DNA of 64,000 nucleotides from Bacteroidales bacterium (GTDB lineage Bacteria; Bacteroidota; Bacteroidia; Bacteroidales; VadinHA17), in contig WXFD01000058.1 of NCBI GenBank assembly GCA_009877105.1, forward strand, positions 62,001-126,000, given 5' to 3'. How positions within the stretch are numbered: the first letter of the stretch is position 1; each line of letters opens with the position of its first letter. The position numbers and the translations under genes were made by a program. Below the pieces are notes generated by a model. It made no database searches. It saw nothing but the letters and a program-made list of their open reading frames with translations, and was not told the origin of the DNA. Below, one piece after another: positions 34,469 through 43,061 of this stretch.

Positions 34469-35464
34469 ATGTCGGAACTTTACCCTCTTAAGTTTGAGCC
34501 AATCCTGAAGGAAAAAATATGGGGCGGGCAGTTACTTGCAAATCATTATGGCAAAAACCCGGTTGGATTGAATAACATTGGGGAAAGCTGGGAGCTTTCA
34601 TCGCTGAGGGGTGATCTGTCGGTCGTCAGCAATGGTTTCCTGGCAGGCAACAATATTGAGGAAATAATCGAGGTTTATATGGGAGATATTGTTGGGGATG
34701 CTGTTTTTGAGAAATTTGGTATTGAGTTTCCTCTGCTCATCAAACTCATTGAAGCCGAACAGGATCTGTCGGTACAGGTCCATCCGGGCGACGAACAGGC
34801 AAAGCGGCTTCATAATTCATTCGGAAAAACAGAGATGTGGTATATTCTCGAGAGTTCGAATAACGGGGGTATTTATACAGGTTTCAGGGAACCTTTGAAC
34901 CGCGAAAGATACCTTGAGGCTCTCGGGAACAATACTATCCCGGATCTGATGAATTTCGAGATTGCGGAACCGGGTGATACTTTTTTTACTCCTGCCGGAA
35001 GAATCCACGCCATTGGAGCCGGAGTAGTCCTGGCCGAAATACAACAGGCATCGGATATAACATACAGGATTTACGACTGGGGAAGAACGAACGAAAAGGG
35101 TGAACCCCGGGAACTTCATACCGAACTTGCTCTCGAGGCCATCGATTACGGGGCGGCCGGAAAAATCAAACTGAAAAAACCAATTGCAGAAAACAGAACA
35201 TCTGTTCTTGTAAGCAACGAGTTCTTCAATACCAATATCCTTCACTTTAATCAGTCTGTCAGTAAAGACTACACTCCCATCGATTCATTTGTTGTTTACC
35301 TTTGCACCGAGGGAAGATTTAACATCCGGTACAACAACAGTACCGAAATTGTAACCAAAGGTGAAACGGTCCTGCTTCCTGCCATGATAAAGAATGTCAT
35401 CCTCGATCCCGGACCCGAAGCCACTTTGCTTGAAATATACATCCGGATTAATCAGACAAATTGA
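34469..35464 (+). CDS. manA: Mannose-6-phosphate isomerase, class I
   Basis: ManA interconverts mannose-6-P and fructose-6-P for GDP-mannose and surface glycans. The 331 aa cupin enzyme shows ENIWGG-like KIWGGQLL at the start, IGESWELSSL, and the zinc site QDLSVQVHPGDEQA with KTEMWYIL, then PAGRIHAIGAGVVLAEIQQASDITYRIYDWGR with the second His and Arg. This short form is common in Bacteroidetes and Firmicutes. It is followed 18 nt later by a lipoprotein gene. Confidence 0.95.
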   Translation: MSELYPLKFEPILKEKIWGGQLLANHYGKNPVGLNNIGESWELSSLRGDLSVVSNGFLAGNNIEEIIEVYMGDIVGDAVFEKFGIEFPLLIKLIEAEQDLSVQVHPGDEQAKRLHNSFGKTEMWYILESSNNGGIYTGFREPLNRERYLEALGNNTIPDLMNFEIAEPGDTFFTPAGRIHAIGAGVVLAEIQQASDITYRIYDWGRTNEKGEPRELHTELALEAIDYGAAGKIKLKKPIAENRTSVLVSNEFFNTNILHFNQSVSKDYTPIDSFVVYLCTEGRFNIRYNNSTEIVTKGETVLLPAMIKNVILDPGPEATLLEIYIRINQTN

Positions 35465-35482
35465 ACATTAACATCAGCTGCA

Positions 35483-36253
35483 ATGAATATATTTTACAAA
35501 CAGGTTTTCGTTATTTTTATAGCCCTGGTTTTTGCCGGGTGTTCCGGCAAAGGTTCAGCAAAAAAAGAATCCGTTGCTGAGGCCGATACCATGCAGATAC
35601 CGGATACAGGCTTTACCGGGATAAAAAAATATTACAGCATCAACCGTCTTATCAAGGAAGTTACCTTCAAGAACGGGATACGTCATGGAGAAATGAAATC
35701 ATTTTACCAGGGCGGACAGCTTTACCAGACTTTCTGGTATGAAAACGGATTGAAGGAAGATTCTGCAAAATGGTATTATCTGGAAGGTCCGGTTTTCAGG
35801 TCAACCCCGTTTCTTCATGATACAATACACGGAACCCAGATACAATATTACCGCAACGGAAGGGTCAAGGCTAAGCTGCACTTCATCAAAGGACTCCGCA
35901 CACCCGAACTGGAAGAATTCACCAGGGACGGAAAGCGTATTGGCAACTATCCGGATATTTCCTACAGGCTGACAGATAACTACGCTGCAGCCGGCAGATT
36001 AAGAATCAACCTGGAACTGACAAACCAGGCGATAAAGACCAAATTCTACAGGGGCGAATTCTATAACGGGGTTTTTGACACAGCAAGAGTTGAACCGATA
36101 AAGACAACAAACGGGAAGGCAGTTCTCGACCTTAAAAAAAGTAATAAACCCCAAAGGAACTATATCGGAATTATAGCTGAAATTATAACCGATTTCGGCA
36201 ACAAGCTGTTTGTTTACAAAAGGATAGAATTACCATACGGGGATCTGAACTAG
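35483..36253 (+). CDS. Lipoprotein with MORN-like (YwqK-type) repeats
   Basis: A 256 aa lipoprotein: signal peptide with lipobox VFAGC (Cys20). Residues 50-150 carry repeated Y-x-G-x-x-x-G motifs of MORN_2/YwqK type: FKNGIRHGEMKSFYQGGQLYQTFWYENGLKEDSAKWYY and YYRNGRVKAKLHFIKGLRTPE are two of them, separated here by a short loop. The C-terminal 90 residues look like a beta domain of unknown kind. Such proteins occur widely in Bacteroidetes; the label antitoxin used for YwqK relatives is not supported here. Probably part of a manA-lipoprotein-engB transcript (11 nt before engB). Confidence 0.7.
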   Translation: MNIFYKQVFVIFIALVFAGCSGKGSAKKESVAEADTMQIPDTGFTGIKKYYSINRLIKEVTFKNGIRHGEMKSFYQGGQLYQTFWYENGLKEDSAKWYYLEGPVFRSTPFLHDTIHGTQIQYYRNGRVKAKLHFIKGLRTPELEEFTRDGKRIGNYPDISYRLTDNYAAAGRLRINLELTNQAIKTKFYRGEFYNGVFDTARVEPIKTTNGKAVLDLKKSNKPQRNYIGIIAEIITDFGNKLFVYKRIELPYGDLN

Positions 36254-36264
36254 GTAAACAAGGT

Positions 36265-36873
36265 ATGATTATCCGTTCGGCCGCATTCGTAAGCAGCAGT
36301 ACATCTGTCAGGCATTGCCCCCCCGCGGACAAACCAGAATTTGCATTTATTGGCAGATCAAATGTTGGGAAATCATCCATTATAAATATGCTCACCGGAT
36401 GGTCGCGACTGGCCCGGACTTCTTCCGATCCGGGGAAAACAAGAACAATAAACCATTTCCTGATCAACGGAAGCTGGTACCTGGTGGACCTGCCCGGCTA
36501 CGGGTATGCAAAAGTATCCAGGAGCCTCAGGAATGAATGGATGAAGTCCGTTGAAGAGTACATACTGAAAAGAGAGAATCTGGCGTGTCTTTTCGTACTT
36601 ATCGACAGCAGGCATGAACCCCAGCGGCAGGATCTGGATTTTATGGAATTCCTGGGAACAAACGAGCTGCCTTTTGCGCGAATTTTTACAAAAACCGACA
36701 AAACATCAACTGCATCGGTGAGGAAAACATTGAAGCTTTATGATACTGTCATGCTGGAAGACTGGGAAGCCCTGCCTCCAACATTTATTTCGTCTGCTGT
36801 GAAAAAAGAAGGCAGGAAAGAGATCCTGGATTTTATCGAAGAAACTATCAACAAGTTTTCAAATTCAGGATGA
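36265..36873 (+). CDS. engB: Ribosome biogenesis GTPase YihA/YsxC (EngB)
   Basis: A 202 aa GTPase needed for 50S subunit assembly. G1 GRSNVGKSSIINML, G2 region DPGKTRTINHF, G3 DLPGYGYAK, G4 TKTDK and G5 ISSAVKKEG are in order with the spacing of the EngB family. It lies downstream of the lipoprotein gene and 68 nt before prs, which has its own -7 box. Confidence 0.95.
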   Translation: MIIRSAAFVSSSTSVRHCPPADKPEFAFIGRSNVGKSSIINMLTGWSRLARTSSDPGKTRTINHFLINGSWYLVDLPGYGYAKVSRSLRNEWMKSVEEYILKRENLACLFVLIDSRHEPQRQDLDFMEFLGTNELPFARIFTKTDKTSTASVRKTLKLYDTVMLEDWEALPPTFISSAVKKEGRKEILDFIEETINKFSNSG

Positions 36874-36889
36874 TTCTTTCCGGAATTTC

Positions 36890-36897
36890 TATATTTG
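36890..36897 (+). promoter_or_regulatory. -7 box for prs
   Basis: TATATTTG is an exact TAnnTTTG match 44 nt before the prs ATG. No good -33 element is visible. Confidence 0.4.
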
Positions 36898-36941
36898 TAT
36901 CCTTTTAATCTCCCAATTCATAACATTTTAATTCCAGAGCA

Positions 36942-37880
36942 ATGTACGGTAAAGCCCCTATGAAAGTCTTCTCCTGCAGATCCTCAAGGCACCTTGCACA
37001 GAAAATTGCAGATCATCTGGGAATCAGCCTGGGTCAAAGTTCCGTGACGGAATTCAGTGATGGAGAATTTCAACCCTGTTTCGACGAATCGGTCAGGGGT
37101 AATATGGTTTTCATAGTGCAATCCACAAACCCTCCGGCAGATAATTTGTTCGAACTGCTTCTCATGATTGATGCTGCCAAGAGAGCCTCAGCCTATAAAG
37201 TAATTGCCGTGATTCCCTATTTTGGTTTTGCCAGGCAGGACAGAAAAGACAGGCCAAGGGTTTCCATTGGATCAAAGCTGGCTGCCGACCTTTTGGGCAC
37301 AGCAGGTGTCGACCGGGTTATCACGATGGATCTGCATGCTGACCAGATTCAGGGGTTTTTTAACGTACCTGTTGACCACCTTTTCGGATCGGCAATCTTT
37401 GCACCGTATATAGAAAATCTTCACCTCGACAATCTTACAGTATCTGCTCCCGATATGGGCGGTTCAAAACGGGCAAATGCCTACTCCAGGCATCTTCATT
37501 CTGAAATGGTTTTGTGCTATAAACTGCGTAAAAAACCCAACGTGGTCGAGGAAATGTCAATCATCGGGGAAGTTGAAGGGAAAAATGTGGTAATAATAGA
37601 TGATATGGTTGATACTGCAAGGACACTGGTTCTGGCCGCCCAGAAAATGGAGGAAAAAAAGGCCAGGTCGATCAGGGCCTTCGCCACGCATCCCGTTCTC
37701 AGCGGAAATGCTGTGGAAAGAATTAACGACTCGCCCATTTCTGAACTCGTGGTGACTGATTCAGTGCCGCTTCCACGTCAATCGGACAAAATAAAGGTGC
37801 TGTCAATAGCAGAGATCTTTGCAAGGACAATCCAGGCTGTTAACCTGAATCAATCGATCTCCACTAGTTTTGTATTCTGA
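36942..37880 (+). CDS. prs: Ribose-phosphate pyrophosphokinase
   Basis: Prs makes PRPP from ribose-5-phosphate and ATP. The 312 aa enzyme has FSDGEFQPCFDESVRG, IPYFGFARQDRKDRPRVSIGSKL (ATP and catalytic flexible-loop region), MDLHADQIQGFF, PDMGGSKRA, and the PRPP loop VVIIDDMVDTARTL. The first ATG at 36942 is used; a second ATG at 36960 (MKVFSC) is also possible. It is alone, 99 nt before the next gene, which has a strong promoter. Confidence 0.96.
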   Translation: MYGKAPMKVFSCRSSRHLAQKIADHLGISLGQSSVTEFSDGEFQPCFDESVRGNMVFIVQSTNPPADNLFELLLMIDAAKRASAYKVIAVIPYFGFARQDRKDRPRVSIGSKLAADLLGTAGVDRVITMDLHADQIQGFFNVPVDHLFGSAIFAPYIENLHLDNLTVSAPDMGGSKRANAYSRHLHSEMVLCYKLRKKPNVVEEMSIIGEVEGKNVVIIDDMVDTARTLVLAAQKMEEKKARSIRAFATHPVLSGNAVERINDSPISELVVTDSVPLPRQSDKIKVLSIAEIFARTIQAVNLNQSISTSFVF

Positions 37881-37899
37881 ATCCTTTCTATTATATTTG
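37869..37899 (+). promoter_or_regulatory. Consensus promoter for rplY-pth-S4 operon
   Basis: -33 TTTG (37869-37872) and -7 TATATTTG (37892-37899) are both exact, 19 nt apart. Transcription would start about 37906, giving a leader of roughly 75 nt before rplY. The -33 overlaps the last codons of prs. Confidence 0.65.
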
Positions 37900-37979
37900 C
37901 ACTCCATTTTTTTGATGTCAAACGTGTAATGGGGAGATGTACAACATACAACTCTGAGTAGCACAATAACAATTACCGA

Positions 37980-38597
37980 ATGAAAACAATTGAAATCAGG
38001 GGAACGGTCAGGACAGGACTGGGCAAGAAAAACTCAAAACAGACCAGGAAGGAAGGAAATGTACCTTGCGTTATATATGGAAGGGATCAAAACATACATT
38101 TCCATGCCCATGAGAACAGTTTTAAAAATCTTGTCTATACGCCCAATGCCTATATTGTAAACCTCGACCTGGATGGCAGCAAACATGAGCTGATTATGCA
38201 GGATATCCAGTTCCACCCGGTTACCGACCGGATTATCCATATTGATTTTTTAGAAATAGATGAAAAAAAACCCATAGTAATCAGTCTTCCCATTAAAGTC
38301 GTTGGAGATTCAATCGGCGTCAAAGCCGGCGGTAAACTCAGAATAAAGAAAAGAAGCCTCAAGGTCAGGGGCCTGGCAAGCAATATCCCTGATTTCCTGC
38401 CTATTGACATAACCAATCTCAAAATTCATCAATCCATAAAAATAGGCGACCTCTCCTATGAAAAGATAGAACTGACCGAACCTAAGATAACAACTGTGCT
38501 TACTGTTGCCACATCGAGGGTAATCCAGAAATCAGAAGGCGAGGGTGAACCTGCTGCTGCCGCTGCCGAACCGAGTGAACCTGCTGCTGCCGAGTAA
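37980..38597 (+). CDS. rplY: 50S ribosomal protein L25 (CTC form)
   Basis: A 205 aa L25/CTC protein that binds 5S rRNA. Residues 1-90 form the L25 domain (IEIRGTVRTGLGKKNSKQTRKEGNVPCVIYG, QFHPVTDRIIHIDFLEI) and about 95-185 the TL5/CTC beta domain (PIKVVGDSIGVKAGGKL). The tail is Ala/Glu/Pro rich (EPAAAAAEPSEPAAAE), typical for this clade. It leads an operon with pth (45 nt later) and an S4 protein, a conserved rplY-pth linkage. The long leader leaves room for feedback control, but no element is recognised. Confidence 0.95.
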   Translation: MKTIEIRGTVRTGLGKKNSKQTRKEGNVPCVIYGRDQNIHFHAHENSFKNLVYTPNAYIVNLDLDGSKHELIMQDIQFHPVTDRIIHIDFLEIDEKKPIVISLPIKVVGDSIGVKAGGKLRIKKRSLKVRGLASNIPDFLPIDITNLKIHQSIKIGDLSYEKIELTEPKITTVLTVATSRVIQKSEGEGEPAAAAAEPSEPAAAE

Positions 38598-38642
38598 GCA
38601 GCCAGTGAACTCTTCGGATAAATAATTCAGGCACAATGAAAC

Positions 38643-39254
38643 ATGAAATATCTTATAGTTGGCCTGGGCAATACCGGTGAAGAATACGAGGATACCCGGC
38701 ATAACATAGGTTTCACGATATTGGATGCATTTGCAGATGCATCCAATGTTGTTTTTACCGACAAACGATACGGATCGGTGTGCAATGTTCGCCTTAAAGG
38801 ACGGGAGCTTATACTCCTGAAACCTTCAACCTACATGAATCTGAGTGGATATGCCGTAGATTACTGGATGAAAAGGGAAAAGATCCCAGGCGAAAATCTT
38901 CTCGTAATTGTGGATGATATTGCATTGCCGCACGGCAGTTTCAGAATGAGGCCCAAGGGTGGCGCAGGCGGTCATAACGGACTTCTGCATATAAATGCCA
39001 TTCTTGGAACAACAGAATACGCAAGGATCAGGATCGGAATCGGAAACGGTTTCAAAAAAGGCAGCCAGATAAATTTCGTCCTTGGCAAGTGGAGCAGTGA
39101 GGAAAAGTTATTTCTGCAGAAAAGAATCCCGGTAATCATTGAAATGATAAAATCATTCGTTTTATCCGGAACTGAGCTTACAATGACTGCTTTTAACAAA
39201 CTGGGCAGGCCTGCGCAGGAAAAGGAAGATACTCCCCGGCAGGAAAACTCATGA
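38643..39254 (+). CDS. pth: Peptidyl-tRNA hydrolase
   Basis: Pth releases tRNA from dropped-off peptidyl-tRNA. In 203 aa: IVGLGNTGEEYEDTRHNIGF with catalytic His and Asn, LLKPSTYMNLSGYAV, LVIVDDIALPHGSFRMRPKGGAGGHNGL with the catalytic Asp, and ARIRIGIG. The C-terminal tail is charged and slightly longer than in E. coli. It lies between rplY and an S4 RNA-binding gene. Confidence 0.96.
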   Translation: MKYLIVGLGNTGEEYEDTRHNIGFTILDAFADASNVVFTDKRYGSVCNVRLKGRELILLKPSTYMNLSGYAVDYWMKREKIPGENLLVIVDDIALPHGSFRMRPKGGAGGHNGLLHINAILGTTEYARIRIGIGNGFKKGSQINFVLGKWSSEEKLFLQKRIPVIIEMIKSFVLSGTELTMTAFNKLGRPAQEKEDTPRQENS

Positions 39255-39285
39255 TTAAAGCCACTATCTTAATTAGCAAGACACA

Positions 39286-39681
39286 ATGACGGAAGGAAAA
39301 CCTGTAAGAATTGACAGATTCCTCTGGGCGGTCCGTATCTACAAGACTCGCAGCATAGCCGCCGAAGAATGCAGAAAAGGAAGGATAATCATCAGGGGTA
39401 TACAGGTCAAACCGTCAAAACCTGTTATGAAGAATGATATCATTATCGTTAAAAAACTTCCGGTAACTTATTCATACCGGGTGATAGAACCCGTGGAGAA
39501 ACGGGTTTCTGCAAATCTTGTATCCGCTCATATTGAAGATCTTACAACGGAAGATGAAAAAATGAAGCTTGAGATAAAAAAATCGGATATTAATGGCTTC
39601 AGACTCAAAGGCGCAGGCAGGCCAACAAAAAAGGAAAGAAGAAATCTCGACAGGTTGAGAATGAATCTGAATAACAGTTAA
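39286..39681 (+). CDS. S4-domain RNA-binding protein, Hsp15-like
   Basis: A 131 aa protein with an S4 domain at about 5-65 (RIDRFLWAVRIYKTRSIAAEECRKGRI and VKPSKPVMKNDII). The charged C-terminus ends in GRPTKKERRNLDRLRM, as in Hsp15/HslR. E. coli Hsp15 binds stalled 50S subunits carrying peptidyl-tRNA, which agrees with the preceding pth gene. It ends the rplY operon. Confidence 0.88.
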   Translation: MTEGKPVRIDRFLWAVRIYKTRSIAAEECRKGRIIIRGIQVKPSKPVMKNDIIIVKKLPVTYSYRVIEPVEKRVSANLVSAHIEDLTTEDEKMKLEIKKSDINGFRLKGAGRPTKKERRNLDRLRMNLNNS

Positions 39682-39833
39682 AGGTGGTATAAAGACTTAT
39701 TATTGTTGAAAACCAGTCTAAAATAAATTGCGGCACCTCAATCCGGGCTTCATTTTTTTTAACTTGCAGCTATCTGAATATCTCATCAGCATGCACGTAA
39801 AGGACTGGAGCAGCATCTTAAAAACCTGATCAA

Positions 39834-41162
39834 ATGGGTAGGAATAATATTGAGAAATTTTCCGGGAGATATTTAGTTCTGAAAAAACTCATTGGTTTCT
39901 GGCATAACAAGATCTATTACAGGAAAGTAATCGTTATCGGAAGGGAGAATATAAATCCTGATGACCACCTGATATACGCACCCAATCATCAGAATGCCCT
40001 TATGGATGCCCTGGCGGTACTTTTCACACACAAGGGTCAGCCTGTCTTCCTCGCAAGAGCCGACATATTCAAAAGAAGGATCATTGCATCAATCCTCTAT
40101 TTCATGAAAATCCTTCCCGTTTACAGGATAAGGGACGGATTCAGTTCTCTTAAGTCAAATGATGAAATCTTTCATAAAACGATAGATGTTATCAAAAATA
40201 AAAACGGACTGGTAATTCTTCCCGAGGGAGACCATGCGGGTTTCCGGAGGCTCCGCCAGTTAAAGAAAGGTATCTGCCGGATTGCTTTCCAGGCCGATGA
40301 GGCAACTGGTTTTAATCTTAAGATCAAAATCATACCCGTTGGGCTTGATTTTACCAGTTATACCCGGTTTCGCCAGGTACTAACCGTAGTGTACGGAAAA
40401 CCAATTGAAGTATCTGAATTCCATCAGCTCTACAGGGAAAATCCCGAAAGAGCATTGACCGAATTGAGAAACAGGCTGTCAGCCGAGATGAAAAGACTGA
40501 TAGTGCACATTGAATCCGTGGAAGATTACGAGGCAATAGACGAACTCAGGGCAATAATAAATGGAAAATACAGTGATGACATTCAGAATCCTAAATTATT
40601 CAGAGACAGGCAGCTAATTGACAAACTCAACAATCTTAAAGTCAGCGATCTGATGAAATACAACCGGATTTGTTCCCTGAGCCTGGAGATTAAAAACAAA
40701 ACCGATGCATTGAATCTGACTTACAGATTACTTGAAAAGAGAAAAAATCCACTTGGCTGGCTGATCGCCGGAGCAGCCGGCCTGGCTGCAACATTTCCTT
40801 TATGGCTTTTCGGCAACATTTTCACTCTTACATTTCTTACCATACCTGATACCCAGATCCGCAAAATAAAAGATCTCCAGTTCCACAGCAGCATTAGATT
40901 CGGAATATCATTTGTACTGGCACTTATCCTCTTTCCCATATACCTTGTCATATGCCTGCTTCTGTTTTCACCATGGTGGCTGGCCCTGATTATATTCCTG
41001 GGTATCCCCCTGACCGGATTATTTGCCTGGAATTACAATCTCATTTTCCGCCGGATCCTGGGAGGATTCCGGGTGCGAAAGTTAAAAAAACATAATCACA
41101 AGGATTATTTGCTGCTAAAGAATAAATTCGACGATTTAATAACATTGGTTGCCGAGCTGTGA
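39834..41162 (+). CDS. Membrane acyltransferase, PlsC-like
   Basis: A 442 aa PlsC-type acyltransferase, probably acylating glycerol-phosphate or lysophosphatidate. Motif I reads APNHQNALMDAL with His52 and Asp58, one residue longer than the usual HX4D. Motif II/III equivalents are VFLARADIFKRR and LVILPEGDHAG. The region about 300-405 has two or three hydrophobic segments (WLIAGAAGLAATFPLWLFG, ISFVLALILFPIYLVICLLLF), making it longer than PlsC. The first ATG (39834) was used. It ends overlapping the SDR start region and may be cotranscribed with it. Confidence 0.8.
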   Translation: MGRNNIEKFSGRYLVLKKLIGFWHNKIYYRKVIVIGRENINPDDHLIYAPNHQNALMDALAVLFTHKGQPVFLARADIFKRRIIASILYFMKILPVYRIRDGFSSLKSNDEIFHKTIDVIKNKNGLVILPEGDHAGFRRLRQLKKGICRIAFQADEATGFNLKIKIIPVGLDFTSYTRFRQVLTVVYGKPIEVSEFHQLYRENPERALTELRNRLSAEMKRLIVHIESVEDYEAIDELRAIINGKYSDDIQNPKLFRDRQLIDKLNNLKVSDLMKYNRICSLSLEIKNKTDALNLTYRLLEKRKNPLGWLIAGAAGLAATFPLWLFGNIFTLTFLTIPDTQIRKIKDLQFHSSIRFGISFVLALILFPIYLVICLLLFSPWWLALIIFLGIPLTGLFAWNYNLIFRRILGGFRVRKLKKHNHKDYLLLKNKFDDLITLVAEL

Positions 41163-41163
41163 G

Positions 41164-41970
41164 ATGAGAGATAATAAATTGTTTGAAGGGAAAGTGGTCT
41201 GGATCACCGGTGCATCCTCCGGCATTGGAGAGGCACTTGTATACAATTTTGCATCGCTGGGATCAGAACTAATAATTTCCTCCAACGATCCGGCCGGATT
41301 GGAAAGAGTAAAAGAAAACTGCGGCATGAAATCTGAAAAGATCTGCTGCGTTCCTTTTGACCTGTCAGCTACTGAAGATATACGGGAAATAACAGAAAAA
41401 CAGATCAACCGGACAGGAAAAATTGACTATCTCCTCAACATCGGCGGAGTGAGCCAGAGATGCCGGATTGAGGAAACACCATTGTGGCTCGACAGGAAAA
41501 TATTTGAAATCAACTATTTCGGAACTATAGCACTTACCAAGGCTGTCCTTCCTTTCATGATCAGACAAAAAAGCGGTCACATCATCGCTACCAGCAGCAT
41601 ATCAGGAAGATTCGGGTTCCCTTTGAGATCAGCCTATTCAGCATCAAAACAGGCAATTCATGGTTTCATTGAAACCCTTTACCTTGAAAACAAAGCCAAT
41701 AACATACGTGCATCTGTAATAATACCTGGAAGGGTCAGAACAAACATCTCATTGCATGCACTAAACAGTGATGGCAGGGAACATGGTGTTATGGATCCGG
41801 GACAGGAAGGCGGAATACCGGCCGAAAAGGCTGCAGCGATAATCATCAAGGGCATTATCAGAAACAAGAGGGAGATCCTGGTTGGAGGGAAAGAGCTTCT
41901 TCTCTTGCATGTAAGAAGGACGGCACCATGGCTCTTTTTCAGAATTGCCGATAAAATCGATACAATGTAA
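41164..41970 (+). CDS. Short-chain dehydrogenase/reductase, DHRS7-like
   Basis: A 268 aa classical SDR, starting at ATG 41164 (MRDNKLFEGK). NAD(P) motif TGASSGIGEALV, NIGG (NNAG equivalent), catalytic serine in ATSSISGRFGF and Y-x-x-x-K in SAYSASKQA are all present. The residue pattern IPGRVRTNISLHAL resembles the DHRS7 group, but the substrate is unknown. It begins 1 nt after the acyltransferase stop, suggesting a linked lipid-related step. A VOC protein gene follows 23 nt later. Confidence 0.85.
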   Translation: MRDNKLFEGKVVWITGASSGIGEALVYNFASLGSELIISSNDPAGLERVKENCGMKSEKICCVPFDLSATEDIREITEKQINRTGKIDYLLNIGGVSQRCRIEETPLWLDRKIFEINYFGTIALTKAVLPFMIRQKSGHIIATSSISGRFGFPLRSAYSASKQAIHGFIETLYLENKANNIRASVIIPGRVRTNISLHALNSDGREHGVMDPGQEGGIPAEKAAAIIIKGIIRNKREILVGGKELLLLHVRRTAPWLFFRIADKIDTM

Positions 41971-41993
41971 TACTAACTAAAACCTGAAGAATA

Positions 41994-43061
41994 ATGGAAT
42001 ATGTCATTGGCGGAATACAGCAGATCGGAATTGGTGTCATGAATATTGAGGAATCATGGAAATGGTATATTGACATGTTTGGAATGGATTGCAAGATTTT
42101 TGACGATGACTCGGAAGCAAATCTTATGTCGCGCTACACCGGAGGAACTCCGGTAAAACGACGTGCGGTGCTTGCCTACAATCTTCAGAGCGGCAGTGGA
42201 TTTGAGGTATGGCAGTACAAGGGACGAAAACCTGCGGAAAAATCAACCATGATCAAACTGGGCGACCTGGGTATCCTTATCTGCAAAATTAAAACCAGGA
42301 ATCTGAAAAAAACCTTTGAATATTTCGGTAGGAAAAATGTCAATATCCTGGGAAAACCTGTCCGTGATCCGGCAGGCTCGGAATCCTTTTTCATGAAGGA
42401 TCCCTACAATAACCTTTTCCAGGTTATGGAATTCAACCACTGGTTCATTGATGAGAAAAAACCTACGGGGGGCTCGTGCGGAGCGATTATCGGGGTATCC
42501 GACATAGATAAAGCCAGAGTGGTTTACTCTGGAATCCTTGGATACGATGAAGTGGTTTACGACTCAACGGGAATTTTTCCCGATCTTGCATGCCTGCCCG
42601 GGGGTGATAAAAAAATCCGCAGGGTTCTCCTGAAATGCTCGAAACCTTTCAATGGTCCTTTCATCAAGGTATTCGGGCAAAGTGTCATTGAACTCGTATG
42701 CGACCCTGAAGAATCCGGTGAAAAAACCTTGAGCGGCCGGCTGTGGGGCGATCCGGGATTCATACACCTTTGTTACGATATATCCGGAATTGATTCCCTC
42801 ATGGAAACCTGCAACAAAGCTGGTCATCCGTTCACGGTTGACAGCAGGAGCAACCAAAATGGCGACAGCTTTGGCATGGGAGCTGCGGCAGGCCACTTTG
42901 CCTATATCGAGGACCCCGATGGTACGCTTATTGAGTTTGTGGAAACTCACAAACTCCCTGTACTGAAAAAATTCGGATGGTATATTGATCTGAAAAAAAG
43001 AAGGACATACAAACCATTGCCTGACTGGATGATCAAAATGCTCAGATTTTCAAAGGTCTAG
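41994..43061 (+). CDS. Protein with two VOC (glyoxalase-like) domains
   Basis: A 355 aa protein with two vicinal-oxygen-chelate domains. The first (about 4-145) has QQIGIGVMNIEESWKWYIDMFGMD and DPYNNLFQVMEF; the second (about 160-325) has GAIIGVSDIDKARVVYSGILGYDEV, FIHLCYDISGID and YIEDPDGTLIEFVETH. The metal-binding positions in the second domain (His-x and Glu) look preserved. It could be a dioxygenase- or isomerase-like enzyme; none of the known substrates can be assigned. Its stop overlaps the dipeptidase stop by 4 nt. Confidence 0.7.
   Translation: MEYVIGGIQQIGIGVMNIEESWKWYIDMFGMDCKIFDDDSEANLMSRYTGGTPVKRRAVLAYNLQSGSGFEVWQYKGRKPAEKSTMIKLGDLGILICKIKTRNLKKTFEYFGRKNVNILGKPVRDPAGSESFFMKDPYNNLFQVMEFNHWFIDEKKPTGGSCGAIIGVSDIDKARVVYSGILGYDEVVYDSTGIFPDLACLPGGDKKIRRVLLKCSKPFNGPFIKVFGQSVIELVCDPEESGEKTLSGRLWGDPGFIHLCYDISGIDSLMETCNKAGHPFTVDSRSNQNGDSFGMGAAAGHFAYIEDPDGTLIEFVETHKLPVLKKFGWYIDLKKRRTYKPLPDWMIKMLRFSKV

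Noticed and set aside
35483..36253. Toxin-antitoxin antitoxin (YwqK family) for the MORN lipoprotein
   Set aside because: It is exported as a lipoprotein and no toxin is adjacent; YwqK naming only reflects repeat similarity.
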